This document shows positions 9,411 to 17,173 of a DNA stretch of 64,000 bases, piece by piece (the first letter of the stretch is position 1; each line of letters opens with the position of its first letter). Below the pieces are notes generated by a model, which saw only the letters and a list, made by a program, of their open reading frames with translations, ran no database searches and was not told where the DNA came from. The DNA is taken from NCBI RefSeq assembly GCF_020782115.1, contig NZ_JAJGMW010000006.1, forward strand, positions 62,001-126,000, read 5' to 3'. The DNA comes from Leeuwenhoekiella parthenopeia. GTDB lineage: Bacteria > Bacteroidota > Bacteroidia > Flavobacteriales > Flavobacteriaceae. The position numbers and the translations under genes were made by a program.

Positions 9411-10706
9411 ATGAAAACGATTAATTATTGCACGTCCCAAAATTATCTCTTCAAATCACCTATGAGATACTTTTCCCTAATACTTTTTGTCCTGCTTTCG
9501 TTTAAAGCCACAGCTCAGGAGTCTGAAGCCTTTATCGAATATCAGGGAACTGTTATCGACAGCGAAACTCAGGATCCTCTTCCTTTTGTCAACATTCTCA
9601 TAGAAGGTTCTAATATTGCAACGGTAACCAATTCAGAAGGAGATTTTGTGCTTAAAATACCCGAAGCTATGCCTCAGGCAAAGGTATCCTTTGGTTATCC
9701 CGGCTATGAAAAATTGCTCATCATTTTAAGCGATTTAAGCCGAAATGCCAATACCATAAGTTTAAATCCTCAGACCACACAACTCGATGCGGTAAATGTG
9801 AGTGTACCCAAAAACGCAGAAGCTTTGGTACGCCTTGTTTTTGAAAACAGAACTCAAAACTATTTGGAGGACGAGACCTACATGACCGCGTTTTACAGAG
9901 AATCTATAAATCGCAGAAACCGAAGCGCCTCCCTGGCCGAAGCAGTGGTGGCCATAGAAAAAAAACCATATACCTCAAACGGAAAAGATCTGGTCGCCAT
10001 TTACAAAGCCCGTAAAAGCACCAATTACGACCGCCTTGACACGGTAGCCCTCAAGCTTCAGGGTGGGCCGCTTAATGCGCTCTATGCAGACCTGATGAAA
10101 TACCCCGAGTTTTTTATGACGCCACAAACTATTTCCGATTATGATTTCAGTTTTGGGGAGCCGGTTACAGACGATGGGCGTCTGGTTTACACCGTTAATT
10201 TCAGGCAAAAGCAATCTATTCTGGATCCGCTTTATTATGGCAAACTTTTTATTGACGCAAAATCCTACGCCCTTACCAATGCGGTGTACAATATGAATGT
10301 CGAAAACCGAAAACTGGCGTCAGAATTATTTGTGCGAAAAAAACCAAATCAGGTAAAAGTATGGCCTACCGAAATCACCTATCGCGTAGACTACCGCAAC
10401 CGCGACGGTAAATGGTATTACGGGTACAGCAATGTAAAGCTCGAATTTGTAGTCAACTGGAAACGTAAACTTTTTAACAACAAATACCGAATAAGCAGCG
10501 AGATGCTGGTGACAGACTGGGAGAAAGCCATCAATGTCGCAGACCTTTCGAAAAAATCAAATTTTAAAAGCAATACGATTCTAGCCGATGAAGTTTCGGG
10601 TTTTGCAGACCCTCAATTCTGGGGTTCGTACAACTTAATAGAGCCCGAAAAATCTATCGAAGAAGCCATTGAAAAAATTCAAAGACAAATAGAACGCTCC
10701 GAATAA
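9411..10706 (+). CDS. exported CarboxypepD_reg-like domain protein
   Basis: A 431-residue exported protein. After the signal peptide (MRYFSLILFVLLSFKATAQ) comes a carboxypeptidase-regulatory-like beta-sandwich (about residues 43-125: GTVIDSETQDPLPFVNILIE, then TVTNSEGDF). A long C-terminal region follows (FENRTQNYLEDETYMTAFYR onward), the type found in many flavobacterial surface proteins of unknown role. There is no beta-barrel end signature. Translation may begin at 9411 or at the second Met (9462), which starts the signal peptide directly. The -7 box at 9388-9395 fits the first choice. It is followed by a 94-base gap and the exbD gene, so the two may share a theme of envelope function. That is inference. 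Confidence 0.78.
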   Translation: MKTINYCTSQNYLFKSPMRYFSLILFVLLSFKATAQESEAFIEYQGTVIDSETQDPLPFVNILIEGSNIATVTNSEGDFVLKIPEAMPQAKVSFGYPGYEKLLIILSDLSRNANTISLNPQTTQLDAVNVSVPKNAEALVRLVFENRTQNYLEDETYMTAFYRESINRRNRSASLAEAVVAIEKKPYTSNGKDLVAIYKARKSTNYDRLDTVALKLQGGPLNALYADLMKYPEFFMTPQTISDYDFSFGEPVTDDGRLVYTVNFRQKQSILDPLYYGKLFIDAKSYALTNAVYNMNVENRKLASELFVRKKPNQVKVWPTEITYRVDYRNRDGKWYYGYSNVKLEFVVNWKRKLFNNKYRISSEMLVTDWEKAINVADLSKKSNFKSNTILADEVSGFADPQFWGSYNLIEPEKSIEEAIEKIQRQIERSE

Positions 10707-10763
10707 AATCAAAAGGATATAAAGGAGCATTCTCAAATACAGACATTTAAGGCATATTAGTTG

Positions 10764-10799
10764 ATACGTGTTTTTATAAGTCTAATTAAAAACACGTAT
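10764..10799 (+). repeat. 13-bp inverted repeat directly before exbD start
   Basis: Arms 10764-10776 and 10787-10799 pair perfectly over 13 bases (ATACGTGTTTTTA with its complement) around a 10-base loop, ending one base before the ATG at 10801. It lacks a T run on either side, so it is not a terminator. It could be an operator, or an RNA hairpin in the leader next to the start codon. Confidence 0.75.
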
Positions 10800-10800
10800 T

Positions 10801-11322
10801 ATGAGAACAACTACTTCTGTAAATGCCGGGTCTATGGCAGACATTGCATTTTTAATGCTCATCTTCTTTTTGACCACCACAACAATTGAGACCGATAAAG
10901 GTTTGAGTCAAACCCTGCCCGATCCCTGTTTAACCAAAGATTGCACAGCCGAAATTGCTGAGCGCAACCTGTTGCGAATTTCAATAAACGGGAACGGGGA
11001 ATATCTTATCAATGAGCGCGTGATTCAACTTGAAGAGCTTTCCACGCAGGTTGTCAATTTTGTAATGAATACCGAAAAATCAGCTGTAAAACCGTCGAAG
11101 CCTGAAAATGCCGTGGTAAATCTGGAGCTTTCGCGGGAGCTGGACTACGGGACCTATATTCAGGTTTTAGATGGTGTAAAACAGGCTTATCAACAGATGC
11201 GCAGTGACTACAGCTTTGAGCGATTTTCTAAGGCATTAGATCAGCTAAACGAGCGCGAGTTAGAACAGGTATTGCAAGCCTACCCGCTTAATCTGGGAGA
11301 ATCTGCGCCAGCCAGGCTTTAA
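10801..11322 (+). CDS. exbD: ExbD/TolR-family biopolymer transport protein, orphan
   Basis: ExbD-type protein (173 residues). This family uses the proton gradient, together with ExbB, to drive TonB. The start MRTTTSVNAGSMADIAFLML is the conserved cytoplasmic edge and single membrane helix, with the essential Asp at residue 14 in the helix start. The periplasmic part ends with a segment (LDYGTYIQVLDGVKQAY) that fits the family. No exbB or tonB gene is near, so it is an orphan and must borrow its partners from elsewhere. A 13-bp inverted repeat abuts the start codon. Its stop codon overlaps that of the convergent histidine kinase gene. Confidence 0.85.
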   Translation: MRTTTSVNAGSMADIAFLMLIFFLTTTTIETDKGLSQTLPDPCLTKDCTAEIAERNLLRISINGNGEYLINERVIQLEELSTQVVNFVMNTEKSAVKPSKPENAVVNLELSRELDYGTYIQVLDGVKQAYQQMRSDYSFERFSKALDQLNERELEQVLQAYPLNLGESAPARL

Positions 11323-13571
11323 TGCATCGCGCGGCTGCGACGGGCCATTTGCTCGTGAATGGTTTTAAAAAATTTCTCTGTGTTAAAGGGTTTGCTTATA
11401 ACATCATTCATCCCACTCTCGAGAGCTCTCCGGGTTACGTAGTTTTCTACGGAAGCAGTAAGCGCAATTATGGGTACATCCAGCTCAAAATCCCGAATGA
11501 TTTGTGTGGTTTGATATCCATTTAGACCCGGCATATTGATATCCATTAAAATGAGGTCATAGTCCTGGTTTTTCACCAGCTCTATGGCCTCTTTTCCGTT
11601 AGATGCTTCCTGTACTTCGGCTTTGAAATTACTCAAAATACGATTGGTCACCATCCGGTTTATTTTATTATCATCTACGACCAAAAATCGCAGCCCTTTA
11701 AAATCAGCCGGTAATTCTTTAGGAGGAATAGGTGCTTTCTTAGAATTAGTGTTAGTAACCTGAAGCAAGGTTGCCTCTTCCAAAAGCAACTCAAAACTGA
11801 AGGTACTGCCCTTCCCGGGTTCACTCTCCACCTCAATATCGGCGCCCATTTTCTCAAGCAGTTTCCGCACAATAGGCAAGCCAAGACCTGTACCTTTAGC
11901 TTCCCTGAGTTGTAACTCTTCGAGCTGGCTAAATTCATCAAAAATAGCTTCCTGCTTTTCTTTAGGAATCCCAATACCGTTGTCCTGTACTTCAAAACGT
12001 ACCTGATGTTTTCCCGATTCCAGATGCTTAACGGTAAGCCGCAGGCATACTTCGCCCTTTGGGGTAAACTTAATGGCGTTACCTATAATATTGAGTAAAA
12101 CCTGTTTAATCCTTCGCGCATCGCCCACCACATAATTAGGCACATTGCGATCGATGTCGCAGGTTAGCGTACACTGTGCGTTTCGTAATCGATTACGGTC
12201 AAAACTGTTAATCACATCTTCCACCAATAATTTAATATTGAACGATTTTTTAACCAGTTTAAACGAATCGTCCTCCAGTTTTGAAATATCAAGCAGATCG
12301 TTAATGATTTCTAGAAGATGGTCTGCACTGAAACGCAAGGAACTGATCTCGTCTTTGTATTTCTTCAATTCCGGGTTGTTTTCAAAAATTGTAATCATCC
12401 CGGTAACCCCGTAAAGCGGGGTACGCATTTCGTGACTTAAAGTAGAAAAAAAGCGGGTTTTGGCCCGTTCACTTTTTTCGGCACGTATTTTAGCCTTTTC
12501 CAGATTGGCATTTTGAAACTTTAAATTTTTGATTAGCCCCAGACGTAAACGTTCACTATAAAACAAATAAACAAGAAACAAAACCATCAATACAATAATG
12601 GAAGCCAGTAAAATAGACTGAGTCTTCTTGCGTTGCAGATCGTTATCCAGTATTTCCTGTTGCAGTTTTGCCTGATTGCGTTCGCGTTTGGCTTCGGCTG
12701 CCTCAAATTTAGCCTGAGCCAGTTGATAAGTCTCCTGAGCTTTTAAATTCTCCTGATTCTTATAATATTCCATAAACCGTTTTTGCACTTCATAAGCACG
12801 GTCAGGATAATTTTGCTCTCTTAAAAACTGGGCATAACGCTCATAAAAGTCAAGCGCCAGATAATCTATTTTCTTTTCTTCTATAAGCTCATAAGCCTTA
12901 TTATAGCTTTCTAAGGCACGATATTTCACGTTTTGGGAAACATAATAATCACCCCATAAAATCTCCAGATGAATCAGGGGATTATCAAAGTAGATATAAG
13001 CCGGATCATAACTTTTCTGCGCCTCTTCAAGGTACTCACGCATAAGCTTATAATCACCCATTTTGTGATACAACTCGGCAAGATTGAGCGCAGCATCGTT
13101 AAACTCGCCGTCATTTAACCTCTGCTGAATGTGCAACGATTTCTTATAGTATTCCAGAGCCTGAGCCTGGCTTTCTTTATGAGCCGATAAATCTGCCGCG
13201 AGATTGTTATAGGCCCAGGAAATTAGTGTGTCGTTTTTAGACATCTGCGCATAGTGCAAGGCTTTCTTCGAATAGTTAAGGGACTGAACTGTATCGCGCA
13301 AATTTGCGTGACTCACACTCAGCAAATTGTATCCGTGAAAAAGATAGGTGAAGTTTTGCTGCTGCTCAGAATCTTTGATCAACTGACCAATGAGATCTAT
13401 AGCCGCTACGTAATTGTTCGCGTCGGTTACCTTAAAAATACTGTCAAGCTGAGCTTTTAAAGTGGGTTTTGGCTGTTGCTGAACATTTTTACTAAATGAA
13501 TAAGCTGCCATGTGGCTTAATAGGAAAGCCGAAAAGAGCAGCAGAAGTAAGGGGCGAAAGTTCTTTCTCAA
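11319..13571 (-). CDS. hybrid sensor histidine kinase with TPR sensor region
   Basis: One-protein phosphorelay of 750 residues. Order: signal-type N-terminus (1-25), periplasmic TPR repeats (about 35-280), coiled coil, membrane helix (about 319-338), HisKA domain with phospho-accepting His380 in SHEMRTPLYG, HATPase domain with N box NIIGNAIKF, G boxes DNGIGIP and GTGLGLP, and a C-terminal receiver domain with phospho-Asp in LILMDINMPG and the conserved KPF near the end. It has no attached DNA-binding domain, so output goes through another protein. TPR-type hybrid kinases are common in Bacteroidota. Ligand unknown. It has no terminator, because its stop overlaps the exbD stop. Confidence 0.93.
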   Translation of the reverse strand: MRKNFRPLLLLLFSAFLLSHMAAYSFSKNVQQQPKPTLKAQLDSIFKVTDANNYVAAIDLIGQLIKDSEQQQNFTYLFHGYNLLSVSHANLRDTVQSLNYSKKALHYAQMSKNDTLISWAYNNLAADLSAHKESQAQALEYYKKSLHIQQRLNDGEFNDAALNLAELYHKMGDYKLMREYLEEAQKSYDPAYIYFDNPLIHLEILWGDYYVSQNVKYRALESYNKAYELIEEKKIDYLALDFYERYAQFLREQNYPDRAYEVQKRFMEYYKNQENLKAQETYQLAQAKFEAAEAKRERNQAKLQQEILDNDLQRKKTQSILLASIIVLMVLFLVYLFYSERLRLGLIKNLKFQNANLEKAKIRAEKSERAKTRFFSTLSHEMRTPLYGVTGMITIFENNPELKKYKDEISSLRFSADHLLEIINDLLDISKLEDDSFKLVKKSFNIKLLVEDVINSFDRNRLRNAQCTLTCDIDRNVPNYVVGDARRIKQVLLNIIGNAIKFTPKGEVCLRLTVKHLESGKHQVRFEVQDNGIGIPKEKQEAIFDEFSQLEELQLREAKGTGLGLPIVRKLLEKMGADIEVESEPGKGSTFSFELLLEEATLLQVTNTNSKKAPIPPKELPADFKGLRFLVVDDNKINRMVTNRILSNFKAEVQEASNGKEAIELVKNQDYDLILMDINMPGLNGYQTTQIIRDFELDVPIIALTASVENYVTRRALESGMNDVISKPFNTEKFFKTIHEQMARRSRAMH

Positions 13572-13778
13572 GTTGGGGCGTTAAAAGCTGCCATAAAGAT
13601 ACATTTTACCGACGATATGCACGTAATAAATTGATTAGTTTTATTTTAACACTAAATACAGCTCAAATAACAACTGAATCATTTAGCCCAAAACAGTTCA
13701 ATCTACAATTCAAAAGCGCACAGGTTGAGCACGTGTTTTTATGGTATTATCTGCATCTGCTCTCTGTTTTAAAAGATT

Positions 13779-13786
13779 TATCTTTG
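13779..13786 (+). promoter_or_regulatory. -7 element (TATCTTTG) that fixes the WbqC start
   Basis: Perfect match to TAnnTTTG 18 bases before the ATG at 13805. It makes the much longer upstream reading frame (from 13496, antisense to the kinase leader) unlikely to be translated. No clear TTG partner lies 17-23 bases upstream. Confidence 0.55.
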
Positions 13787-13804
13787 CCGCCTGAAACAAT
13801 AGCC

Positions 13805-14452
13805 ATGAAATCTGTTTTACACCCCACTTATTTTCCTGACATTCTCACAACAGCCGCTATGGTACAAAGCGAGCAAATCCTGTTTGAGGTTTGTGATAAT
13901 TATCAAAAACAAAGCTACCGCAACCGTATGTATATAGGCACCGCAAATGGCCGGCTATTGCTTAACATACCTGTAAAACATACCGGCACGGGAGGTCATA
14001 AAAAAACTGCCGATGCTCAAATTGAATCGAGTTTTTTGTGGCAACGTCAACACTGGCGCTCACTTGTTATAGCATACAGAACCTCACCTTTTTTTGAGTT
14101 CTATGAAGATGAACTCCACCCATTATTTCATACAGATTACGAGAGCCTGCTTGAATTTAACAAAGCAACTCTGGATTGTATTTTTGAACTGCTTGATAGC
14201 ACCCCAAATACCCATTATACAACAACCTATAAAATGAATTACGACGATTCAGAAATACAGGACTTGCGGATGCTGGCAGATGCTAAACGCAAACCGGAAA
14301 TGACGCTCCCCCGCTATCGTCAGGTTTTTGAAGAGAAAACAGGTTTTATTCCGCATCTTTCGGTACTTGATCTCATTTTCAATCTGGGTCCCGAAAGCTT
14401 AAGTTACTTAACCGACCTGGACCTTCAACCTCTAATGCGCTCAAAGGCTTAA
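13805..14452 (+). CDS. WbqC-like family protein
   Basis: A 215-residue protein of the WbqC-like family, which occurs in O-antigen and surface-sugar clusters and is thought to act in nucleotide-sugar or glycan biosynthesis without a proven reaction. It starts MKSVLHPTYFPDILTTAAMV and contains the typical SYRNRMYIGTANGRLLLNIP and WQRQHWRSLVIAYRTSPFFE segments. The frame is open 103 codons further upstream, but a perfect -7 promoter box inside that stretch and the family start point both favour 13805. No sugar cluster surrounds it. Its 3' end overlaps that of the convergent EEP-family gene by 12 bases. Confidence 0.85.
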   Translation: MKSVLHPTYFPDILTTAAMVQSEQILFEVCDNYQKQSYRNRMYIGTANGRLLLNIPVKHTGTGGHKKTADAQIESSFLWQRQHWRSLVIAYRTSPFFEFYEDELHPLFHTDYESLLEFNKATLDCIFELLDSTPNTHYTTTYKMNYDDSEIQDLRMLADAKRKPEMTLPRYRQVFEEKTGFIPHLSVLDLIFNLGPESLSYLTDLDLQPLMRSKA

Positions 14453-15469
14453 TACCGCCTCGATGGGATAATGGTCGGAATAATCAACATCAAAATTTTT
14501 AAATACTTCAACTTCAAATTCCCGATCCGGTAAGATAAAGTCAATACGCATTGGGATGATGTCAAAAATAAAGGTGCGCCCAAAACCACTTCCCTGCTCC
14601 TCAAAAGCATCTTTTTTAGTTCCTCTGATCTTGTTATAGGTGTAAGAATAAACGGTATTATTAAAATCTCCGGTAACAATTTTTTTATACCCGCAAGCTG
14701 CCTGATGCTTTAAAAATAAACCGGTTTGCTCCTGCTGTTTTTTAAACGCAGTGCCCAGCCTTCCCAGGAGGTATTTGGTATTCTCCTCTTCCAAAGCATC
14801 AAACCTTGGAGTCAGTGCGAGCGATTGCATATGCAGGTTATAAATTCGGAGGGTATCTTTATTTTTTACGATATCAACAAAAATCCCGTTGTTGAATGTG
14901 CTTTCAAAGTCTAATGAACCGCTGTTGATGATCTTGTATTTTGAAAAAACAGCCGGGCCATAATTTACCGCCTTTGCTGTGCTGCCCAGATATACGTGGG
15001 GATAATCTGCCAAGCGGGGCGCTCCGTATTTAGAATACTCCTGAAAACAAATGATATCGGGCTGAGCACTTTCAATAAGCTTCGCAATTCCTGATGTAAC
15101 CTCGTCATTTTGGTAATCCTCATTGCGAAAAACATGAACATTGTAACTGAGCACTCGAATCTGATTTTCAGATTTTGATACATCCTGCGGAAGAATTCCA
15201 TCCCCAAAACGATACAGGGTTTTACCATTAAAAAAGCTGATACCTATAAGTATCGCCGAAAGTAAGAACTGCCGTTTAAACTGAATAAGCCAGTAGATCA
15301 CAAAGCCCAGATTTATAGCTAATAAAACCGGTATAATAAGCGTAAGCACCGAAGCCGGAGGAAAAATACGGGGAGGAAAATAAGGCAGGACATAGCCTAC
15401 CAGTAAAAAGAAGGCAAAGAGACTGTTGAGAAAAAAAACAAGTTTATTAAGCAAACCCAGATTGCGCAT
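14441..15469 (-). CDS. membrane-anchored endonuclease/exonuclease/phosphatase (EEP) protein
   Basis: Member of the EEP superfamily (DNase I, AP endonuclease and sphingomyelinase fold). The N-terminal ~100 residues hold two to three hydrophobic segments. The catalytic domain follows with the order of motifs RVLSYNVHVF, IICFQEYSKYG (metal-binding Glu), VTGDFNN (Asp and Asn), IDFILPD and the C-terminal SDHYPI (catalytic Asp-His). The active-site domain probably faces the periplasm. It is the last gene of a unit with two rhomboid proteases. Its ATG shares one base with the upstream stop (TGATG), so it is translationally coupled. Substrate unknown (nucleic acid, phospholipid or inositol phosphate are all possible). 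Confidence 0.85.
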   Translation of the reverse strand: MRNLGLLNKLVFFLNSLFAFFLLVGYVLPYFPPRIFPPASVLTLIIPVLLAINLGFVIYWLIQFKRQFLLSAILIGISFFNGKTLYRFGDGILPQDVSKSENQIRVLSYNVHVFRNEDYQNDEVTSGIAKLIESAQPDIICFQEYSKYGAPRLADYPHVYLGSTAKAVNYGPAVFSKYKIINSGSLDFESTFNNGIFVDIVKNKDTLRIYNLHMQSLALTPRFDALEEENTKYLLGRLGTAFKKQQEQTGLFLKHQAACGYKKIVTGDFNNTVYSYTYNKIRGTKKDAFEEQGSGFGRTFIFDIIPMRIDFILPDREFEVEVFKNFDVDYSDHYPIEAVLSL

Positions 15470-16356
15470 CAGTTCTCTTTTCCGGCTTTAAACAAAAAGT
15501 CTTTATCTTCTTTAGAAAGGCTCTCATAGCCACTTTTGCTAATCTTATCAAGAATTGTATCTATGCGTTTTTGCTGTTCGCTTTTTGACATTCTGGATGA
15601 TGCGTAGCCTGCATTGGTGCGGGATTCATTTTTGTAAACGGTTTTCATTTTAGCCTTTTTCGGCTGTTTTGGTTTTGCTTTAAACCATCCGACAACCGTA
15701 TCAGACAAACGCTCCCACCAGGCACCAATATCATTACCTTTTGCCAGTTGCGTGGCATATAAGTAACCAAACAAAGCGCCGCCCAAATGCGCCAGCAAAC
15801 CACCGGCATTACCCGATGTAGGCAGCTGAATCAAATCCATCAACACTACAAAAACGCCTATGTACCAAAGCTTAACATTAAAGAAAATAAGGCGTACTTC
15901 GGTATTGGGTGTATAGGTGGCTATAAAAATCATAATGGCACGCACCGCTGCACTGGCACCTACTAAATAAGCTGTGGAAGTAATTAATACGGGAAACAGA
16001 TTATACGCCAAAACATACAACGCGCCTCCTGCCAATGCACCCAACAAATACACCGTAAGAAAACGCTTTTCCGTAAACAAATTAAGTACAATCTGACCAA
16101 ACCAATATAGAATGATCATATTCCAGAAGATGTGGAAGAAACCACCGTGTAAAAAGGCATAGGTAAGCAAAGACCAGGGCTGAATCACCAAACGGCCTAA
16201 ATCTGTAGGCAGACTCAGCCAGCGTGTAAGTACAGGACCCATATTTAAGGCCCATTCAAGCAGCATCAGCGTCAGCCATACCACTACATTAATCACAATG
16301 AGCCTAATGACTATGTTAGCCGTTTTAAATTTATAGCTTAGATCATTTGTCGCCAT
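15469..16356 (-). CDS. rhomboid-family intramembrane serine protease
   Basis: Rhomboid protease of 295 residues, cutting substrates inside the membrane. Six hydrophobic segments are visible. The catalytic pair is Ser135 in VGASAAVRA and His190 in LLAHLGGALFG. The conserved HGGFFHIFWNM segment (70-80) supplies the oxyanion-region His and Asn. After the last helix comes a Lys-rich cytoplasmic tail of about 90 residues (KPKQPKKAKMKT, later KRIDTILDKISKSGYESLS), typical of flavobacterial rhomboids. It lies one base after a second rhomboid gene and overlaps the EEP gene by one base. Substrates cannot be predicted from sequence. Confidence 0.92.
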   Translation of the reverse strand: MATNDLSYKFKTANIVIRLIVINVVVWLTLMLLEWALNMGPVLTRWLSLPTDLGRLVIQPWSLLTYAFLHGGFFHIFWNMIILYWFGQIVLNLFTEKRFLTVYLLGALAGGALYVLAYNLFPVLITSTAYLVGASAAVRAIMIFIATYTPNTEVRLIFFNVKLWYIGVFVVLMDLIQLPTSGNAGGLLAHLGGALFGYLYATQLAKGNDIGAWWERLSDTVVGWFKAKPKQPKKAKMKTVYKNESRTNAGYASSRMSKSEQQKRIDTILDKISKSGYESLSKEDKDFLFKAGKEN

Positions 16357-16357
16357 A

Positions 16358-17131
16358 CTAATACCAGCGTTTATCGTTAAAACTATTCTTTTTCCAGTAC
16401 CACATCATAATAAAACCAAACAGGGCACCGCCGATGTGGGCAAAATTCGCAATATTTTGACCAAATAAGCTAAAACCGGTCACGCCGGAGAACAAATCAA
16501 GCAGTAGTAACGCGGGAATGAAAAATTTAGCCTTGATCGGAACAGGTAAAAAGATAAGCATAAGTTCTGCATTGGGGAATAACATCCCAAATGCTACCAA
16601 AACTCCATAAACAGCTCCTGAAGCTCCAACAGCTCGGGTTGAAAAAGCCTCGACCATACCCTGTACAGCCTGCACATCGGTCACCGAGTTTGGAATGCTG
16701 TACTGACCGCGGTTGGCAACGATACTCTTGTAGGCATCATTGACATAAGAAGTTATCTGATCAGGAGAAAAACCGGAATCGGACAAAGCCTGAAAACCCT
16801 GATAATAAAAAAAGTAACCCACAGCCAGATGAATGAGTGCTGCTCCCAAACCGGCAGAAAAATAGAAAAAGATAAATTTATTTTGGCCTATTCGGGCTTC
16901 CACCGCACTCCCAAAAGCCCAAAGCGCATACATATTAAACAGTATGTGAAAAATACTGCTCTGATCGTGCATAAACATATGCGTAAGCGGCTGCCAGTAT
17001 TCAAAATACGGATTCAACGGAAACCACAACGCAAAGAGCTCCTGAGCCTGAGGGAATAAAAACTTTGTTCCCAAAAAGAAAATAACATTGATAATCAGGA
17101 GGACCTTTACAGTCTCGGTAATTCTACCCAT
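16358..17131 (-). CDS. rhomboid-family intramembrane serine protease (second copy)
   Basis: Rhomboid protease of 257 residues. Catalytic Ser171 sits in GASGAVYG and His232 in FAHIGGALFG. The HILFNMYALW segment (62-71) matches the conserved second-helix motif. Compared with its neighbour it has a longer loop between the third and fourth helices (about 105-165, FSPDQITSYVNDAYKS) and no long C-terminal tail, so the two are old relatives rather than a fresh duplication. It begins 42 bases after mutL and leads the rhomboid-rhomboid-EEP unit. Confidence 0.92.
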   Translation of the reverse strand: MGRITETVKVLLIINVIFFLGTKFLFPQAQELFALWFPLNPYFEYWQPLTHMFMHDQSSIFHILFNMYALWAFGSAVEARIGQNKFIFFYFSAGLGAALIHLAVGYFFYYQGFQALSDSGFSPDQITSYVNDAYKSIVANRGQYSIPNSVTDVQAVQGMVEAFSTRAVGASGAVYGVLVAFGMLFPNAELMLIFLPVPIKAKFFIPALLLLDLFSGVTGFSLFGQNIANFAHIGGALFGFIMMWYWKKNSFNDKRWY

Positions 17132-17173
17132 TGTTTAAGTTTACAAATTAAAGTCGCTTAAGCAACAAACCAT

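Noticed and set aside
13496-13804. Long N-terminal extension of the WbqC-like gene
   Set aside because: It runs antisense to the kinase leader, lacks family similarity, and a perfect -7 box lies inside it, so the start at 13805 is better.
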